Source: Coccinella septempunctata (taxonomy: Eukaryota > Arthropoda > Insecta > Coleoptera > Coccinellidae). Taken from it: 64,000 bases of DNA. Below the pieces are notes generated by a model. The model was not told the origin of the DNA and made no database searches. It saw only the letters and a list, made by a program, of their open reading frames with translations. The DNA lies in the NCBI RefSeq assembly GCF_907165205.1, contig NC_058195.1:24572936-24636935 (forward strand), read 5' to 3'. Positions 1-8,946 of the stretch are shown piece by piece (within the stretch, counting starts at the first letter, position 1; every line of letters starts with the position of its first letter). A program made the translations under genes and the position numbers.

Positions 1-1
1 A

Positions 2-1625
2 CCAATACTAAGGATCTTCAATCCTGATTGGGAAACTGAACTTCATACAGATGCTAGCGCTGTTGGAATTGGAGGAATTTTAATGCAAACAGATTCGGAG
101 AAAAAAAACACACCCGGTAGCCTATTTTAGTCGAAAAACAACTCTTGTAGAATCTAAATATCACTCGTATCTTGAAACGCTGGCCATTGTAGCGGCCACT
201 AGCTATTTTCGAAATTACTTGTATGGCATTAAATTTAAAATTTTTACCGATTGTAATTCCGTAAGAGCCACAGCCCTAAAGAAGGAATTGCTTCCAAGAG
301 TAGCTCGTTGGTGGATTCGGTTGCAGGACTTTGATTTTGAGATAGAATATCGTCCTGGTGAAAAAATGAAGCAAGTTGATTATCTTAGTAAAAATGTTCC
401 CTGTGAGAACAACATACTGGCGCTCTGTAATGTTACAGGTTCTCCGCAATCTATCAGAGAATGGCAAAAGGCAGACCCCTTCTGCATAGGACTACTAGAT
501 GGAAGTTTACATGAAGAGGAATTCTCAGTACAAGACGGAACCGTTTATTGGAGGGCAAGGAGAACTGATCCAGCCAGATGTTTTGTTCCAAAGTTGGCGA
601 GACTGGAGATCATGAAGCTGTACCATGACGAGTCTTCCCATATAGGATTTGAGAAGATGATTGCCAAAATGAAAGAAGATTTGATTTGGCCATGACTGAG
701 TAAGACCGTTCGCAAATATGTACGAAGCTGCCGGTCCTGCACAGTTGGCAAATCTCATACTGGCAAAAGAGCTGGCTTTTGTCAACTTACTGATGTCCCA
801 ATTGAAAAATTGGATACGTGGCACATAGATCACGCAGGACCATTAGTGAAATCTTTTGGATGCACCCAGATCTTAGTAATTGTCGATGGTTCCACACGAT
901 TCATCAAACTATGCCCGTTGAAGCAAAGAACTACGGAAGAAAGTATAAAAGGTCTACAGAAGGCATTTGCAGAATTGGGAAAACCGAAGAGAATAATAGC
1001 AGACAGAGGAACTGCATTCATATCATCGAAATTCAAGCAATTTCTTGAGACAGAAGGTGTAAAATTGCATTTCATCGCCACAGGACTACCACGAGGAAAC
1101 GGAAAAGTCGAACGAGTTATGAGAACTGTTTTCAATGCATTGAGGTGCATTCTTAACGAAAAGGAAGAGAAATTATGGTTCCAAGCCCTACCGAAAGTCG
1201 AAGATGACTTGAATAATACAGTTAATAAATCGACAGGGTATGCCCCAGCTGTTTTGATGAAAAACGCGAATAAACGATTAATAGCTACCATGAACCTATT
1301 AAGCGATATAGTAGTAAAGCCAATAGAAGTCAATAAAGAAGCTCTTAGGGAGAAGCTCAATGTTGCAACCAAGCATACAAAGAGGAAATTCGATGAAACC
1401 CGAAAAGCTAGTTACCCGTTTGAAGTTAACCAAAAAGTTGTAATGGAAGTGACACAACTATCTAATGAAGGAAAGTTGAAGCCAAAATTTATTGGCCCTT
1501 TTGAAATCAAGGCTGTCTTACCGAATGATCGATATGTACTGAAAAGGATAGGCGGCCAGAATAGAACGACCACGGCAGGCCAGGAACAATTAAGAATTTG
1601 GCCTGAAGATTCTTGTGAATTGTGA
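2..1625 (+). pseudogene. Gypsy-type retrotransposon pol fragment: RNase H, zinc-binding and integrase
   Basis: This is the 3' half of a Ty3/Gypsy polyprotein; such enzymes degrade the RNA template and insert the cDNA. Reading frame 2 from the window edge gives the RNase H start (HTDASAVGIGG). The frame moves at an A-run near 107-113, and the rest reads from about 113 onward, through FTDCNSV and the YRPGEKMKQVDYLSK block. A His/His...Cys/Cys zinc module follows (YHDESSHIGF, then CRSC) but is cut by one in-frame TGA at 693-695. The integrase core from 810 keeps the three acidic residues (WHIDHAGP, IIADRGTAF, GNGKVERV) and the usual C-terminal KFIGPFEIK block. One frameshift plus one stop make it a pseudogene. 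Protease and reverse transcriptase lie outside the window. The Gypsy assignment is firm; the family is not identified. Confidence 0.85.
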
Positions 1626-2640
1626 AATTTTCAATGTGACAGTGTATCTAACAGAAACTGTGAAAATGTTAACTGTTTAATGTTTGTATCTATCATTGCA
1701 CTACAAAAGCTTATACTGTTTTATACGATTTGAGTTGAATTAATATGCTCAGAACTTAATAGCCTTGAGATATTAGCTTCTTTAAATGGTTTTCATGTCA
1801 TTGCGAAGACCAGGGAGGTTCGCTTATTTTTGTTTTCTGGTGTAACAGGTGTTACAGTTTATCGTTTTTAGTTTTGCTTTTATTTTATCTGAACCGTAGT
1901 ATTGACACGCATGCCCGTGACTTAGGCGAAGTCCTGTGTGGTATACCTCTGAGCAATGCTATGGTAGATCATGATAATTCACACTTTATTGTTTTTGGTT
2001 TCGCTTTTATTTTATCTGAACTGTAGTATTGACACGCATGCCCGTGACTTAGGCGAAGTCCTGTGTGGTATACCTCTGAGCAATGCTATAGTCTGATAGG
2101 AGTTTCTTTTGGTTAGCAAGGTTTGATTTTATTTCATTCTTGGCTATTCAGTTCTAATTTACATTCAACTTATGAGCATGTAAGCGGTGGTGGTTTTTTC
2201 TCGCTTGGCTCTTTTTTCCACCTATAATAATGCCACAGCGCGAGCCAGCGCATCGAACAGAGCCATGTACTCAAGATTAAACTGTTTTATTTTTACAAAT
2301 TCTCTTTAACAAAGTTGTTTGTTATTAAGATAAGCGAAACGAGGACGTTTCAATGGTCAGTATGGCCGTGTTAGCAAATGTTAATTTTGATCCCCTTTAT
2401 AATATAATGATAATGTCCGATGATGAATGTCAAAGGAAGAATAAGAGTATAGAACCCATGCTCTGTGCTTCTATGTAACCTGCTTTCTCTATGCATAGGT
2501 CTAAGACAGAATTACCCGAGCTTCCTTGCCGAGTGGTACGCTTTTAACCTGATCCTTTGTTAGAGCACCGCCACGTGCGAGATAACCGTCGGCCATTTTA
2601 CTTTGTAAATAAAAGCTTTCGCCCACGATACAACTTGCGT
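1626..2640. other. Non-coding 3' flank of the Gypsy fragment
   Basis: No reading frame of note. It follows the integrase stop directly, so it is probably the element's 3' untranslated region and LTR. It contains a spaced 100-bp direct repeat (1863-2089). An LTR-like segment may begin at TGTTAGCAAATG (about 2369), with a polyadenylation-type AATAAA at 2608-2613. No second LTR is visible for comparison because the element's 5' end lies outside the window, so LTR boundaries are a guess. Confidence 0.4.
1863..2089. repeat. Spaced direct repeat, two 100-bp copies with a 127-bp period
   Basis: Copies at 1863-1962 and 1990-2089 match except for a few substitutions, including the stretch TTGACACGCATGCCCGTGAC. 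They are separated by 27 bp. Each copy contains a short perfect hairpin, GACTT-aggcg-AAGTC. It looks like a local duplication inside the 3' flank of the Gypsy element. Confidence 0.85.
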
Positions 2641-2643
2641 TTT

Positions 2644-2690
2644 TATTATATAAATATATATATATATATATATATAAATATATATATATA
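2644..2690. repeat. (TA)n microsatellite
   Basis: About 47 bp of almost uninterrupted AT dinucleotides, immediately after the Gypsy-derived flank. Confidence 0.95.
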
Positions 2691-2752
2691 AGGTAAAGTA
2701 AGTATCGGGAAAGTAGTCAGAGAAGGAAATTCTTTGTTCCGTTTACTCAAGC

Positions 2753-2949
2753 TTTCGTTTAGTTTGCTGTGTTAGGAAATTTTGGGTAGGCATGGAGACA
2801 TGAAAAAAAGATATAGATTGTCAGTCAGAATAAATTTGAGAAAAGTCACTTATTTTAGTTGAGCATTGAAATTCATTTTCGAGTTGCGATTCCGTTAATG
2901 TGAATAACAAATTGATTTATAATATAAAATAAAAGTATAATAAACCCCT
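2753..2949 (+). repeat. Truncated LTR copy A of a small Gypsy-like element
   Basis: Diverged copy of the LTRs at 2950-3188 and 3985-4222; shared blocks include GGAAATTTTGGGTAGGCATG and CAGTCAGAAT. It lacks the 5' end of the LTR and ends at AATAAACCCC, directly against the start of copy B. The three copies therefore run head to tail. Confidence 0.7.
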
Positions 2950-3188
2950 TGTTATGGTTTAAGTTTTCTAAAAATAATTTCGTTTAGTTTGCTGTCTTAG
3001 GAAATTTTGGGTAGGCATGGAGATTTAAAAAAAAAGATATGGAATTGTCAGTCAGAATATTTTCGAGAAAAGTCACTTATTTTATAGTTGAGAATTGAAT
3101 AGTTTTTTAAGTTGCGATTTCGTTGATTTGAATTACAAATTAATTTATAATAAAAAAATAAAAGGTAATAAAACGGATTTTAACAAAA
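2950..3188 (+). repeat. LTR copy B
   Basis: A 239-bp segment beginning TGTTATGGTTTAAG and followed by TGGCGCAACC (3189-3198). That looks like a primer-binding site of the kind that pairs with a tRNA 3' end. The matching segment 3985-4222 is nearly identical. Exact ends are inferred from the repeat boundaries and the PBS-like sequence. Confidence 0.65.
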
Positions 3189-3847
3189 TGGCGCAACCAG
3201 CGTGTGGCAATTTGAGTGATAGGAAAACTCAAAATATGGAATCCAGAAACAGGAGTGTAGCTGGAGCTCAAGAAAGCAATAATTCCATTATACTGCATTT
3301 TATTTTGAAGATGAGAGAATATATGAACCAGAAATTCGATGAACTTTCTAAGAAATTTGATGAGCATTCCAACAAAGTGGATGAACAATTTGGGAAATTT
3401 GGTCGAAGTGGTATGGAAATAGAAAGAAAAATTAAAGAGTGTGCAGAGAGCATGGAAAGAAAAAAGGGAACAAATGCAATATCAATGGAACAATCAGCAG
3501 ATAGACGAAATCAGGAGGAATTAGATTTCACAGAATATTATATTCGAAAAGAAGTACAGGAACAACTGGATGATGACATGAATGAAATAGAGGAGAATGA
3601 TGAAACACAAAATGAAACATCAGAAGGAGTCATGTACAAAGAAAATTCTACGTCAGGAATAATCAAGTTAGGGGATAAAAAATGGAATTTCAATGGAAAA
3701 GTAAAAGCAAAATTCACTGTCCTGTTGTGGAATTATACAAGGAACAGAAAATGGGTGAATATCATCCAAAGAGTGAGAGAGGGAGTGGAATGGATTGGAG
3801 AGAGTGATTTAAGGAGAAAAAATAGAAAAAAAATGGAGAAATCATAA
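3188..3847 (+). pseudogene. Gag N-terminal fragment of a small Gypsy-like element, copy 1
   Basis: Gag proteins assemble the retrotransposon particle. The open frame can start at the ATG overlapping the PBS (3188), but the ATG at 3236 (MESRNRSV) is the more natural gag start. It gives a hydrophilic, largely helical protein with heptad-like repeats (KFDELSKKFDEHSNKVDEQ) followed by an acidic stretch (DDDMNEIEENDETQNE). No zinc knuckle, protease or polymerase follows. After about residue 190 of the frame the sequence jumps to a basic tail (RRKNRKKMEKS) and stops, then a purine-rich TTTTGGGGATTTT lies right before the next LTR (3985). I infer an internal deletion removed most of gag and all of pol. 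The family assignment rests on the LTR/PBS context and coiled-coil style only. Confidence 0.55.
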
Positions 3848-3984
3848 AATGTTCAAGAAAAAAGATTTAGGTTAATAATTAATGAATTTTTTTTTGGTGT
3901 GTGTATAATACAATTTGTTAAATTTAAAATGTTCATTCCCAAAATTTTCAATTTGGGGAATAAATATTTTAATTTTGGGGATTT

Positions 3985-4222
3985 TGTTATGGTTTAAGTT
4001 TTCTAAAAATAATTTCGTTTAGTTTGCTGTCTTAGGAAATTTTGGGTAGGCATGGAGATTTAAAAAAAAGATATGGAATTGTCAGTCAGAATATTTTCGA
4101 GAAAAGTCACTTATTTTATAGTTGAGAATTGAATAGTTTTTTAAGTTGCGATTTCGTTGATTTGAATTACAAATTAATTTATAATAAAAAAATAAAAGGT
4201 AATAAAACGGATCTTAACAAAA
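3985..4222 (+). repeat. LTR copy C
   Basis: A 238-bp near-identical copy of LTR B, preceded by a polypurine-like tract (TTTTGGGGATTTT) and followed by a mutated PBS (TGTCGCAACC instead of TGGCGCAACC). LTR B, deleted internal region, LTR C and a second partial internal region form a tandem arrangement, as produced by unequal LTR recombination. Confidence 0.65.
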
Positions 4223-4269
4223 TGTCGCAACCAACGTGTGGCAATTTGAGTGATAGGAAAACTCAAAAT

Positions 4270-4752
4270 ATGGAATCCAGAAACAGGAATGTAGCTGGAG
4301 CTCAAGAAAGCAATAATTCCATTATACTGCATTTTATTTTGAAGATGAGAGAATATATGAACCAGAAATTCGATGAACTTTCTAAGAAATTTGATGAGCA
4401 TTCCAACAAAGTGGATGAACAATTTGGGAAATTTGGTCGAAGTGGTATGGAAATAGAAAGAAAAATTAAAGAGTGTGCAGAGAGCATGGAAAGAAAAAAG
4501 GGAACAAATGCAATATCAATGGAACAATCAGCAGATAGACGAAATCAGGAGGAATTAGATTTCACAGAATATTATATTCGAAAAGAAGTACAGGAACAAC
4601 TGGATGATGACATGAATGAAATAGAGGAGAATGATGAAACACAAAATGAAACATCAGAAGGAGTCATGTACAAAGAAAATTCTACGTCAGGAATAATCAA
4701 GTTCGGGGATAAAAAATGGAGTATTTTTGAGTGCTCAATTCAGAAAAAATGA
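4270..4752 (+). pseudogene. Gag N-terminal fragment, copy 2, interrupted by an inverted-repeat element
   Basis: From the ATG at 4270 (MESRNRN) this is almost base-for-base the gag fragment of copy 1, with the same coiled-coil repeats and acidic stretch. Homology stops at 4717, where the 575-bp inverted-repeat element at 4718-5292 begins. The last residues of the frame and the stop at 4752 belong to that insertion. Sequence to the right of the insertion does not resume gag, so the insertion was accompanied by, or preceded by, loss of the downstream part. The very low divergence between the two copies points to a recent tandem duplication. Confidence 0.6.
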
Positions 4753-5292
4753 AGAAATCTAAAAAAAATTCAAAATGGTGAAAACCTTCATGTAGGAACC
4801 TTTAACATAATTAGAAAAAAACTGGTTGGGCTTTGAGGCCCAAAATTTTTGAATTGAGCTGCCGAAAAATATTACCATCTGTAATGTTTCAACAGCTCAA
4901 TTCAAAAATTTTGGTCCCCAAAGCTCAACCAGTTGTTTGTTTAATTATGTTAGAGGTTCCTACGAGATATTTGGACCGATGCTGTAAAGAAACAGTTTGA
5001 TATTTTTCGATTCGGTTTCCATATTCGTGTTAGGTATAAAAGGAAGTACAATCGGAAAAAGTTTCAACAATTTCGGGTGGAATTTTTTTTCGCTCGAGAC
5101 ATGTGAAGAAAGAGTTGCGTTCGATTCATGAAAAAATTTCTTCACAGGAATTGTTCTAAAATTGTGTCCATTCATAAAATGAAATTCAATTTGGCAACCG
5201 AAAAAAAAATCACGAACTTTGAAGGTTTTCCGCCATTTTGATTTTTTTTAGAATTCTTCATCTTTTCTGAATTGAGCACTCAAAAATACTCC
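4718..5292. mobile_element. 575-bp non-coding inverted-repeat (foldback/MITE-like) element
   Basis: The ends are inverted copies of about 73 bp (4718-4790 and 5220-5292, starting GGAGTATTTTTGAGTGCTC). Inside the left end a second inverted pair, about 70 bp each (4794-4862 and 4893-4963), forms a hairpin with a 30-base loop; it includes the block CTGGTTGGGCTTTGAG and its complement. The stretch 4964-5219 is unpaired. No transposase frame and no clear target-site duplication are visible. Family unknown. Confidence 0.75.
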
Positions 5293-6413
5293 GATGTGAC
5301 CAGAAACCATTACTTTGTGGTTTATACCTAACTGACCACACTCATTAGAATATTGCTCAAATACGATGTTGAACACCCTGTATCTCGCTTATGCGTCGAA
5401 AACGGGGTATATGTCATAAGGCAAAAATGATTCTGTCGCTGTCATTTACCCACCATATATGTTTGTCCAGTTTATGATGAAACACCCTGTATATTGTATA
5501 TGTATTTCTCGTTTTTCTTTAATATTTTCGAGAATTCTAATGTAATTGATTAATTGAGAGAGAAGAGAGTATCAGACTGGTTAAGAAATTATAGAACCAA
5601 GTCCAAAAAACTAAAGTTGTCATTTTCAAATCCCAAATGTCAAAGTTGAAAAAAATTGGTACGCAATTAAATGGACGATTGTATGCTGATTAATATTGTT
5701 TTAAAAAATTACATCGAAAATATCATTTGTAATAGTTATAGAAATCTCAATTTCTGTAAGTTTCGTGTTGTCTATATTATTTCATCATTGTATTGACTGA
5801 AAAAACCTTTGTAGTAGCCCTGAGGATGGGATAAAATAATCCGAAAGCTTGGCAAGAGGAAAAAGATATTTTTTTTTACTAACAGAGATCGAAACCCTTA
5901 GGAAAGCGAAGAGTATAAATATACAGGTTGTATGTGAACAGGTTGATGTATATAAACAAATGCAAGAGGAATCAAGGAGATGATTCCTCGATGAAAATAA
6001 GCAGGGGTAGTTCCTATAAATTTTTTTTCTAAAACGACCTCCCTTCCAAGATGCAGCCTTTGGAAGGCGATGGCGAGTTGACAGTTTTTAATATTTTTTA
6101 CGCATTCTAGAAAACACTGCGTCATAAAACATACATGCATAATATAAAGCACTAAGTAGATGGTACTCACACACTTTTTTCAGATCTCATAACTTTATTA
6201 TTATGGGTTGAAAATAACACCGATCATTTATATTCATATAGAATTTGTCAAAAAGACATTTTGCATTTTTTTCTGCCTACCAAGAGACAGATGAACAGAG
6301 TAGGTACAATGGACTAACTGGTTAGTTCCAAAGCATGCAATATAGCAATAATAAAAGGATATACAAGAACATTTTCAATGGAGAGATCCTAATTGGAGAT
6401 GTAGAATACTCAC
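5293..6413. other. Dynein intron with transposon-end debris
   Basis: No gene seen. Two copies of the transposon terminus ACACCCTGTAT occur (5373-5383 and near 5483-5495), the signature also found at the ends of the DD41D elements here. A hammerhead-like motif lies at 5816-5855. The open frame on the minus strand at 5898-6170 has no recognisable domain. Confidence 0.5.
5816..5855 (+). ncRNA. Hammerhead-ribozyme-like motif, Penelope type (degenerate)
   Basis: The order of conserved parts is right: core box CTGAGGA (5820-5826), a helix II formed by GGAT/ATCC (5829-5832 with 5839-5842), GAAA (5843-5846), then a very short GCTT and a GGC that can pair with the GCC upstream of the core (helix I). 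In the hammerhead consensus the fifth core base is free, so CTGAGGA is allowed. One or two extra bases sit between the core and helix II. Closely similar to the motif at 7873-7916. Activity is not demonstrated. Confidence 0.45.
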
Positions 6414-6676
6414 CTCGGAAAAAACAGCCTTTTCTTTTCTAAGTAATCGTTCAATCCTTTCTGAATTTCATCCAATAGACGATTGTTTTCTCTTAAAATG
6501 ATCAATAAGCTCTTGTAATCTGTAGCTACGAGTACTCTAGTATCTTGAATTGTATTCGCCATCACGGCTCTCCACATCTTGTCCACAGTCTTGAAATTTC
6601 TTGCTTCAGTTGGCATTTGTCTCATTATATCTTCCGAACTGAATATGGGCTCCAAGTACATCCACGTCGCTTGATT
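6414..6676 (-). CDS. Axonemal dynein heavy chain, coding exon (linker region)
   Basis: This exon encodes part of the N-terminal linker of an axonemal dynein heavy chain, the ATP-driven motor of cilia and sperm tails. The translation contains the family hallmark ATWMYLEPIFSSEDI, then QMPTEARNF and ends in QKGLNDYLEKKRLFFP, all strongly conserved in inner-arm heavy chains. The acceptor is ...TATCGTAG|AATCAAG at 6676 and the donor is CCGAG|GTGAGT after 6414. The exon is 263 bp and ends two bases into a codon. It joins in phase 0 to the exon at 31548-31725. The next exon should encode the FFFLSNDELLEILS block and is not in the window. The sequence resembles the single-headed DNAH3/7/12 type, but two exons are too few to choose the paralogue. 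No disabling change is seen. Confidence 0.9.
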
Positions 6677-7335
6677 CTACGATAATAATTATATTAAAGA
6701 AAGCCATATGCGATTTTGATTGCAGAACAATTTGTTTAACTAGATATAGACGGCAAAACTGATGGCGGATAATATTTTTCTGATGGTAAAAAAACGAACC
6801 GGATCGCACGAAGATCTACCCAACTAGTTTCATGTAAAAATGAACAATATATCAAAAACAATTCGATGCAAAGAAGTTGCCCTGATGGAAGACGAACTGA
6901 ATATCCTCTCACGATCAGGCTCCAGATAAGATAATATTTCTTAATAAACTTTTTAGAGTTTTCACTCAGACGTCTGATGCAGGAGTCTGATATAGACTTC
7001 GAAACGTTACAATATAAAATTATAATTTCAACGTTCTTTATTTTCAGTTCATTGTCAAGCAACAATTTTTTCTAGTTGATTTGCTCCTGACCAATAAGTG
7101 CAAGAATTTACGCAGGAACAAATCGTTTATTTCATTTTTGAATTGATTTTGTTTCAGAGATTGGGAGTGAAAACCCTAAAAAGTTTATTGAGAAATGCAG
7201 AATCCTCCCAGAATAAATTTCAATCGATATCTGAATATAATAATGAAGAATGATCACGCCTAAACGGGGAGGCAATGAATAAAATAATAAGGATAAATTC
7301 AGATGCATACCACCCGACGATATGAATATCGACAA
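6677..7335. other. Dynein intron with Penelope-derived debris
   Basis: No supported gene. It carries a hammerhead-like motif at 6966-7015. Downstream sequence leads into a recognisable Penelope-type terminal segment at 7336-7478. Confidence 0.4.
6966..7015 (+). ncRNA. Hammerhead-like relic
   Basis: CTGATGC (6974-6980), a stem GAGTCT/AGACTT (6983-6988 with 6994-6999, one G-U pair) and GAAACGTTA (7001-7009) occur in hammerhead order. The last core base is C instead of the invariant A, so this copy is probably inactive. Confidence 0.35.
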
Positions 7336-7397
7336 GAGTTACGATATGAATTGAACTAGCCAATTTGCCATCGTCAAGGCCCCAAATGGAGTACGCT

Positions 7398-7478
7398 CCA
7401 CCGAAGAAAAGCAGATGCTGACCATGGTTTCGGCCTCATTTGGCCTCATCAGAGCAACATAGCATTTTTCTACGGTGG
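7398..7478 (-). ncRNA. Hammerhead ribozyme motif in a Penelope terminal repeat
   Basis: Best-formed hammerhead in the window, read on the minus strand. It has CTGATGA (7446-7452), then helix II GGCC-AAATGA-GGCC, then GAAAC (7427-7431), then a minimal helix III closed by ACC/GGT. The predicted cleavage is after GGTC, between 7420 and 7419. Flanking bases build a long helix I: CCACCG (7473-7478) with CGGTGG (7398-7403), then GAAAA with TTTTC, and TGCT with AGCA next to the core. All invariant core bases are present. It is followed by the segment TTTGCCATCG...GGCCCC, which recurs at 31130-31180 beside a Penelope reverse transcriptase fragment. Penelope-like elements are known to carry such ribozymes in their terminal repeats. 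Confidence 0.75.
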
Positions 7479-7719
7479 AGAACGTTTGGAATTGATGGAA
7501 CTTTATTCAATATTGGCATGTTCTACTAGGTAATATACATTTACCCAGAGCGCCACCCAATATGAAACGGTGTCCGATTCAATCCCCTCCAGATAGAAAC
7601 CAAGACGAAGATAATTGCATATGTCCCATATTTTCCCTAATTCAGTACGCCGATTCGCTTTGCGAACGTCAGACGTATGACGAATTGAGAAGTCTGGAAA
7701 CGCATTCAGATCAGGGCAC

Positions 7720-7767
7720 ATATATATATATATATCAGGGATATATATATATATATATATTCTATCC

Positions 7768-7805
<38 letters not shown>
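7720..7805. repeat. (TA)n microsatellite blocks
   Basis: Three (TA)n runs broken by TCAGGGAT and its inverse TCTATCCCTGA. The same TCAGGGATAG follows the (TA) run at 11563-11583, so the DD41D element and its neighbours were probably inserted into one expanded TA tract. Confidence 0.9.
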
Positions 7806-7807
<2 letters not shown>

Positions 7808-7872
7808 GTTTATTAGTTAAGGGTATAACGACTAATTTGATGGGAGAATTTTTAAGTCAAACTCTTCATTCT

Positions 7873-7916
7873 ATGCCAAGCTTTCGAATATTTATTTTAT
7901 TCTTCATCAGGGCTTC
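7873..7916 (-). ncRNA. Hammerhead-ribozyme-like motif downstream of the Penelope endonuclease
   Basis: On the minus strand: GCC, CTGATGA (7904-7910), one extra A, helix II GAATA/TATTC, GAAAG (7881-7885), CTT, then GGC pairing with the GCC upstream. It lies about 220 bp after the end of the minus-strand GIY-YIG frame, in the block missing from the other palindrome arm. The expected layout for a Penelope terminal repeat supports the call; the extra base beside the core weakens it. Confidence 0.5.
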
Positions 7917-8135
7917 TGATATACAAACATATACATAAATTTCACAATTCATTTTTGTTTTCTTTCCAAACTCACTGAGTATGAGCTTATATAATATAGG
8001 AGTTCTCCAAAGCTTCAAACATTTGGTCTTTAAACATAAAATCAATTTTACTGGACATCACCGAGTTACCGAACAAATATTTTTTGATTATTTACTTTTT
8101 GTGTCAATTTAGTATTTCTATATGACACTTGACAT

Positions 8136-8497
8136 CTAACCATCGACTGGACCATCGAAAAATATGGAGTTTCTTTCTGATTGTTCTAACAGGTACTTAT
8201 ATATGATACTTAATTTGTTTGTGTCTGTTTTTTTATTGATGGCATTTCCTTGTTTATTTATCTCTATCATTTCTAATATAATTCTTTTTTGGTAATTTTT
8301 TTCTATCCTCAATACTTTCACATCCTGGAAATTAATTTCGTGATTTGAATTGAAAGCATGTGTTGCTAACGCACATCTCTCATGATGTTTTGTTATATCT
8401 GATTTATGTAACGCTAGCCTGCTTTTCAACCACTGAGATGTTTGTCCGATATATCTTCCTTCACAGTTTTCACACTCAATTTCATAAACAAAACTGT
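8136..8497 (-). pseudogene. Penelope-like element GIY-YIG endonuclease domain (5'-truncated)
   Basis: GIY-YIG endonucleases nick DNA to prime reverse transcription in Penelope-like elements. The minus-strand frame reads FVYEIECENCEGRYIGQTSQWLKSR, giving the CxxC motif and the YIGQT signature, then LALHKSD, a run of histidines and the C-terminal helices to a stop at 8136. The reverse transcriptase that should precede it is absent, because at its N-terminal end the sequence runs into the loop and the opposite palindrome arm. It is therefore a 5'-truncated copy. The class assignment is firm from the motif. Confidence 0.8.
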
Positions 8498-8839
8498 GAA
8501 GGAAGATATATCGGACAAACATCTCAGTGGTTGAAAAGCAGGCTAGCGTTACATAAATCAGATATAACAAAACATCATGAGAGATGTGCGTTAGCAACAC
8601 ATGCTTTCAATTCAAATCACGAAATTAATTTCCAGGATGTGAAAGTATTGAGGATAGAAAAAAATTACCAAAAAAGAATTATATTAGAAATGATAGAGAT
8701 AAATAAACAAGGAAATGCCATCAATAAAAAAACAGACACAAACAAATTAAGTATCATATATAAGTACCTGTTAGAACAATCAGAAAGAAACTCCATATTT
8801 TTCGATTCCCATCAAATTAGTCGTTATACCCTTAACTAA
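8470..8839 (+). pseudogene. Second, inverted copy of the Penelope GIY-YIG domain
   Basis: Mirror copy of the minus-strand endonuclease, same residues from NCEGRYIGQTSQW to the QSERNSIFF end. It differs at both ends: the first zinc cysteine is replaced by loop-derived residues (HTQFHKQ), and the tail reads DSHQISRYTLN because 311 bp are missing. It has no start of its own and is best seen as the product of an inverted duplication. Confidence 0.75.
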
Positions 8840-8874
8840 TAAACTGAATATATAATCATAGACTATTAATGTTG

Positions 8875-8876
<2 letters not shown>

Positions 8877-8943
<67 letters not shown>
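8877..8943. repeat. (AT)n microsatellite
   Basis: About 67 bp of uninterrupted AT dinucleotides directly next to the left end of the DD41D transposon, whose target is TA. Confidence 0.95.

Positions 8944-8946
<3 letters not shown>

Larger units (their letters stand above)
7801..8858. mobile_element. Penelope-like element 3' end in a near-perfect inverted duplication
   Basis: Two copies of a Penelope 3' segment face each other around a loop of about 20 bases near 8471-8490. Arms 8154-8470 and 8491-8806 appear identical by eye over more than 310 bp. Beyond them the match continues (7801-7842 with 8810-8858) after a 311-bp block, 7843-8153, present only in the left arm. Both sides end in (TA)n tracts. 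The minus-strand copy is the more complete and keeps the first cysteine of the endonuclease zinc motif. Confidence 0.85.

Noticed and set aside
1863..2089. Duplicated block considered as tRNA-like or tRNA-derived SINE.
   Set aside because: No A-box/B-box pair or cloverleaf could be fitted by eye.
5898..6170. Minus-strand open frame of 90 codons near the dynein exon, tested as the next exon.
   Set aside because: It lacks the expected FLSNDELLEILS dynein continuation and suitable splice sites; no other domain is recognised.
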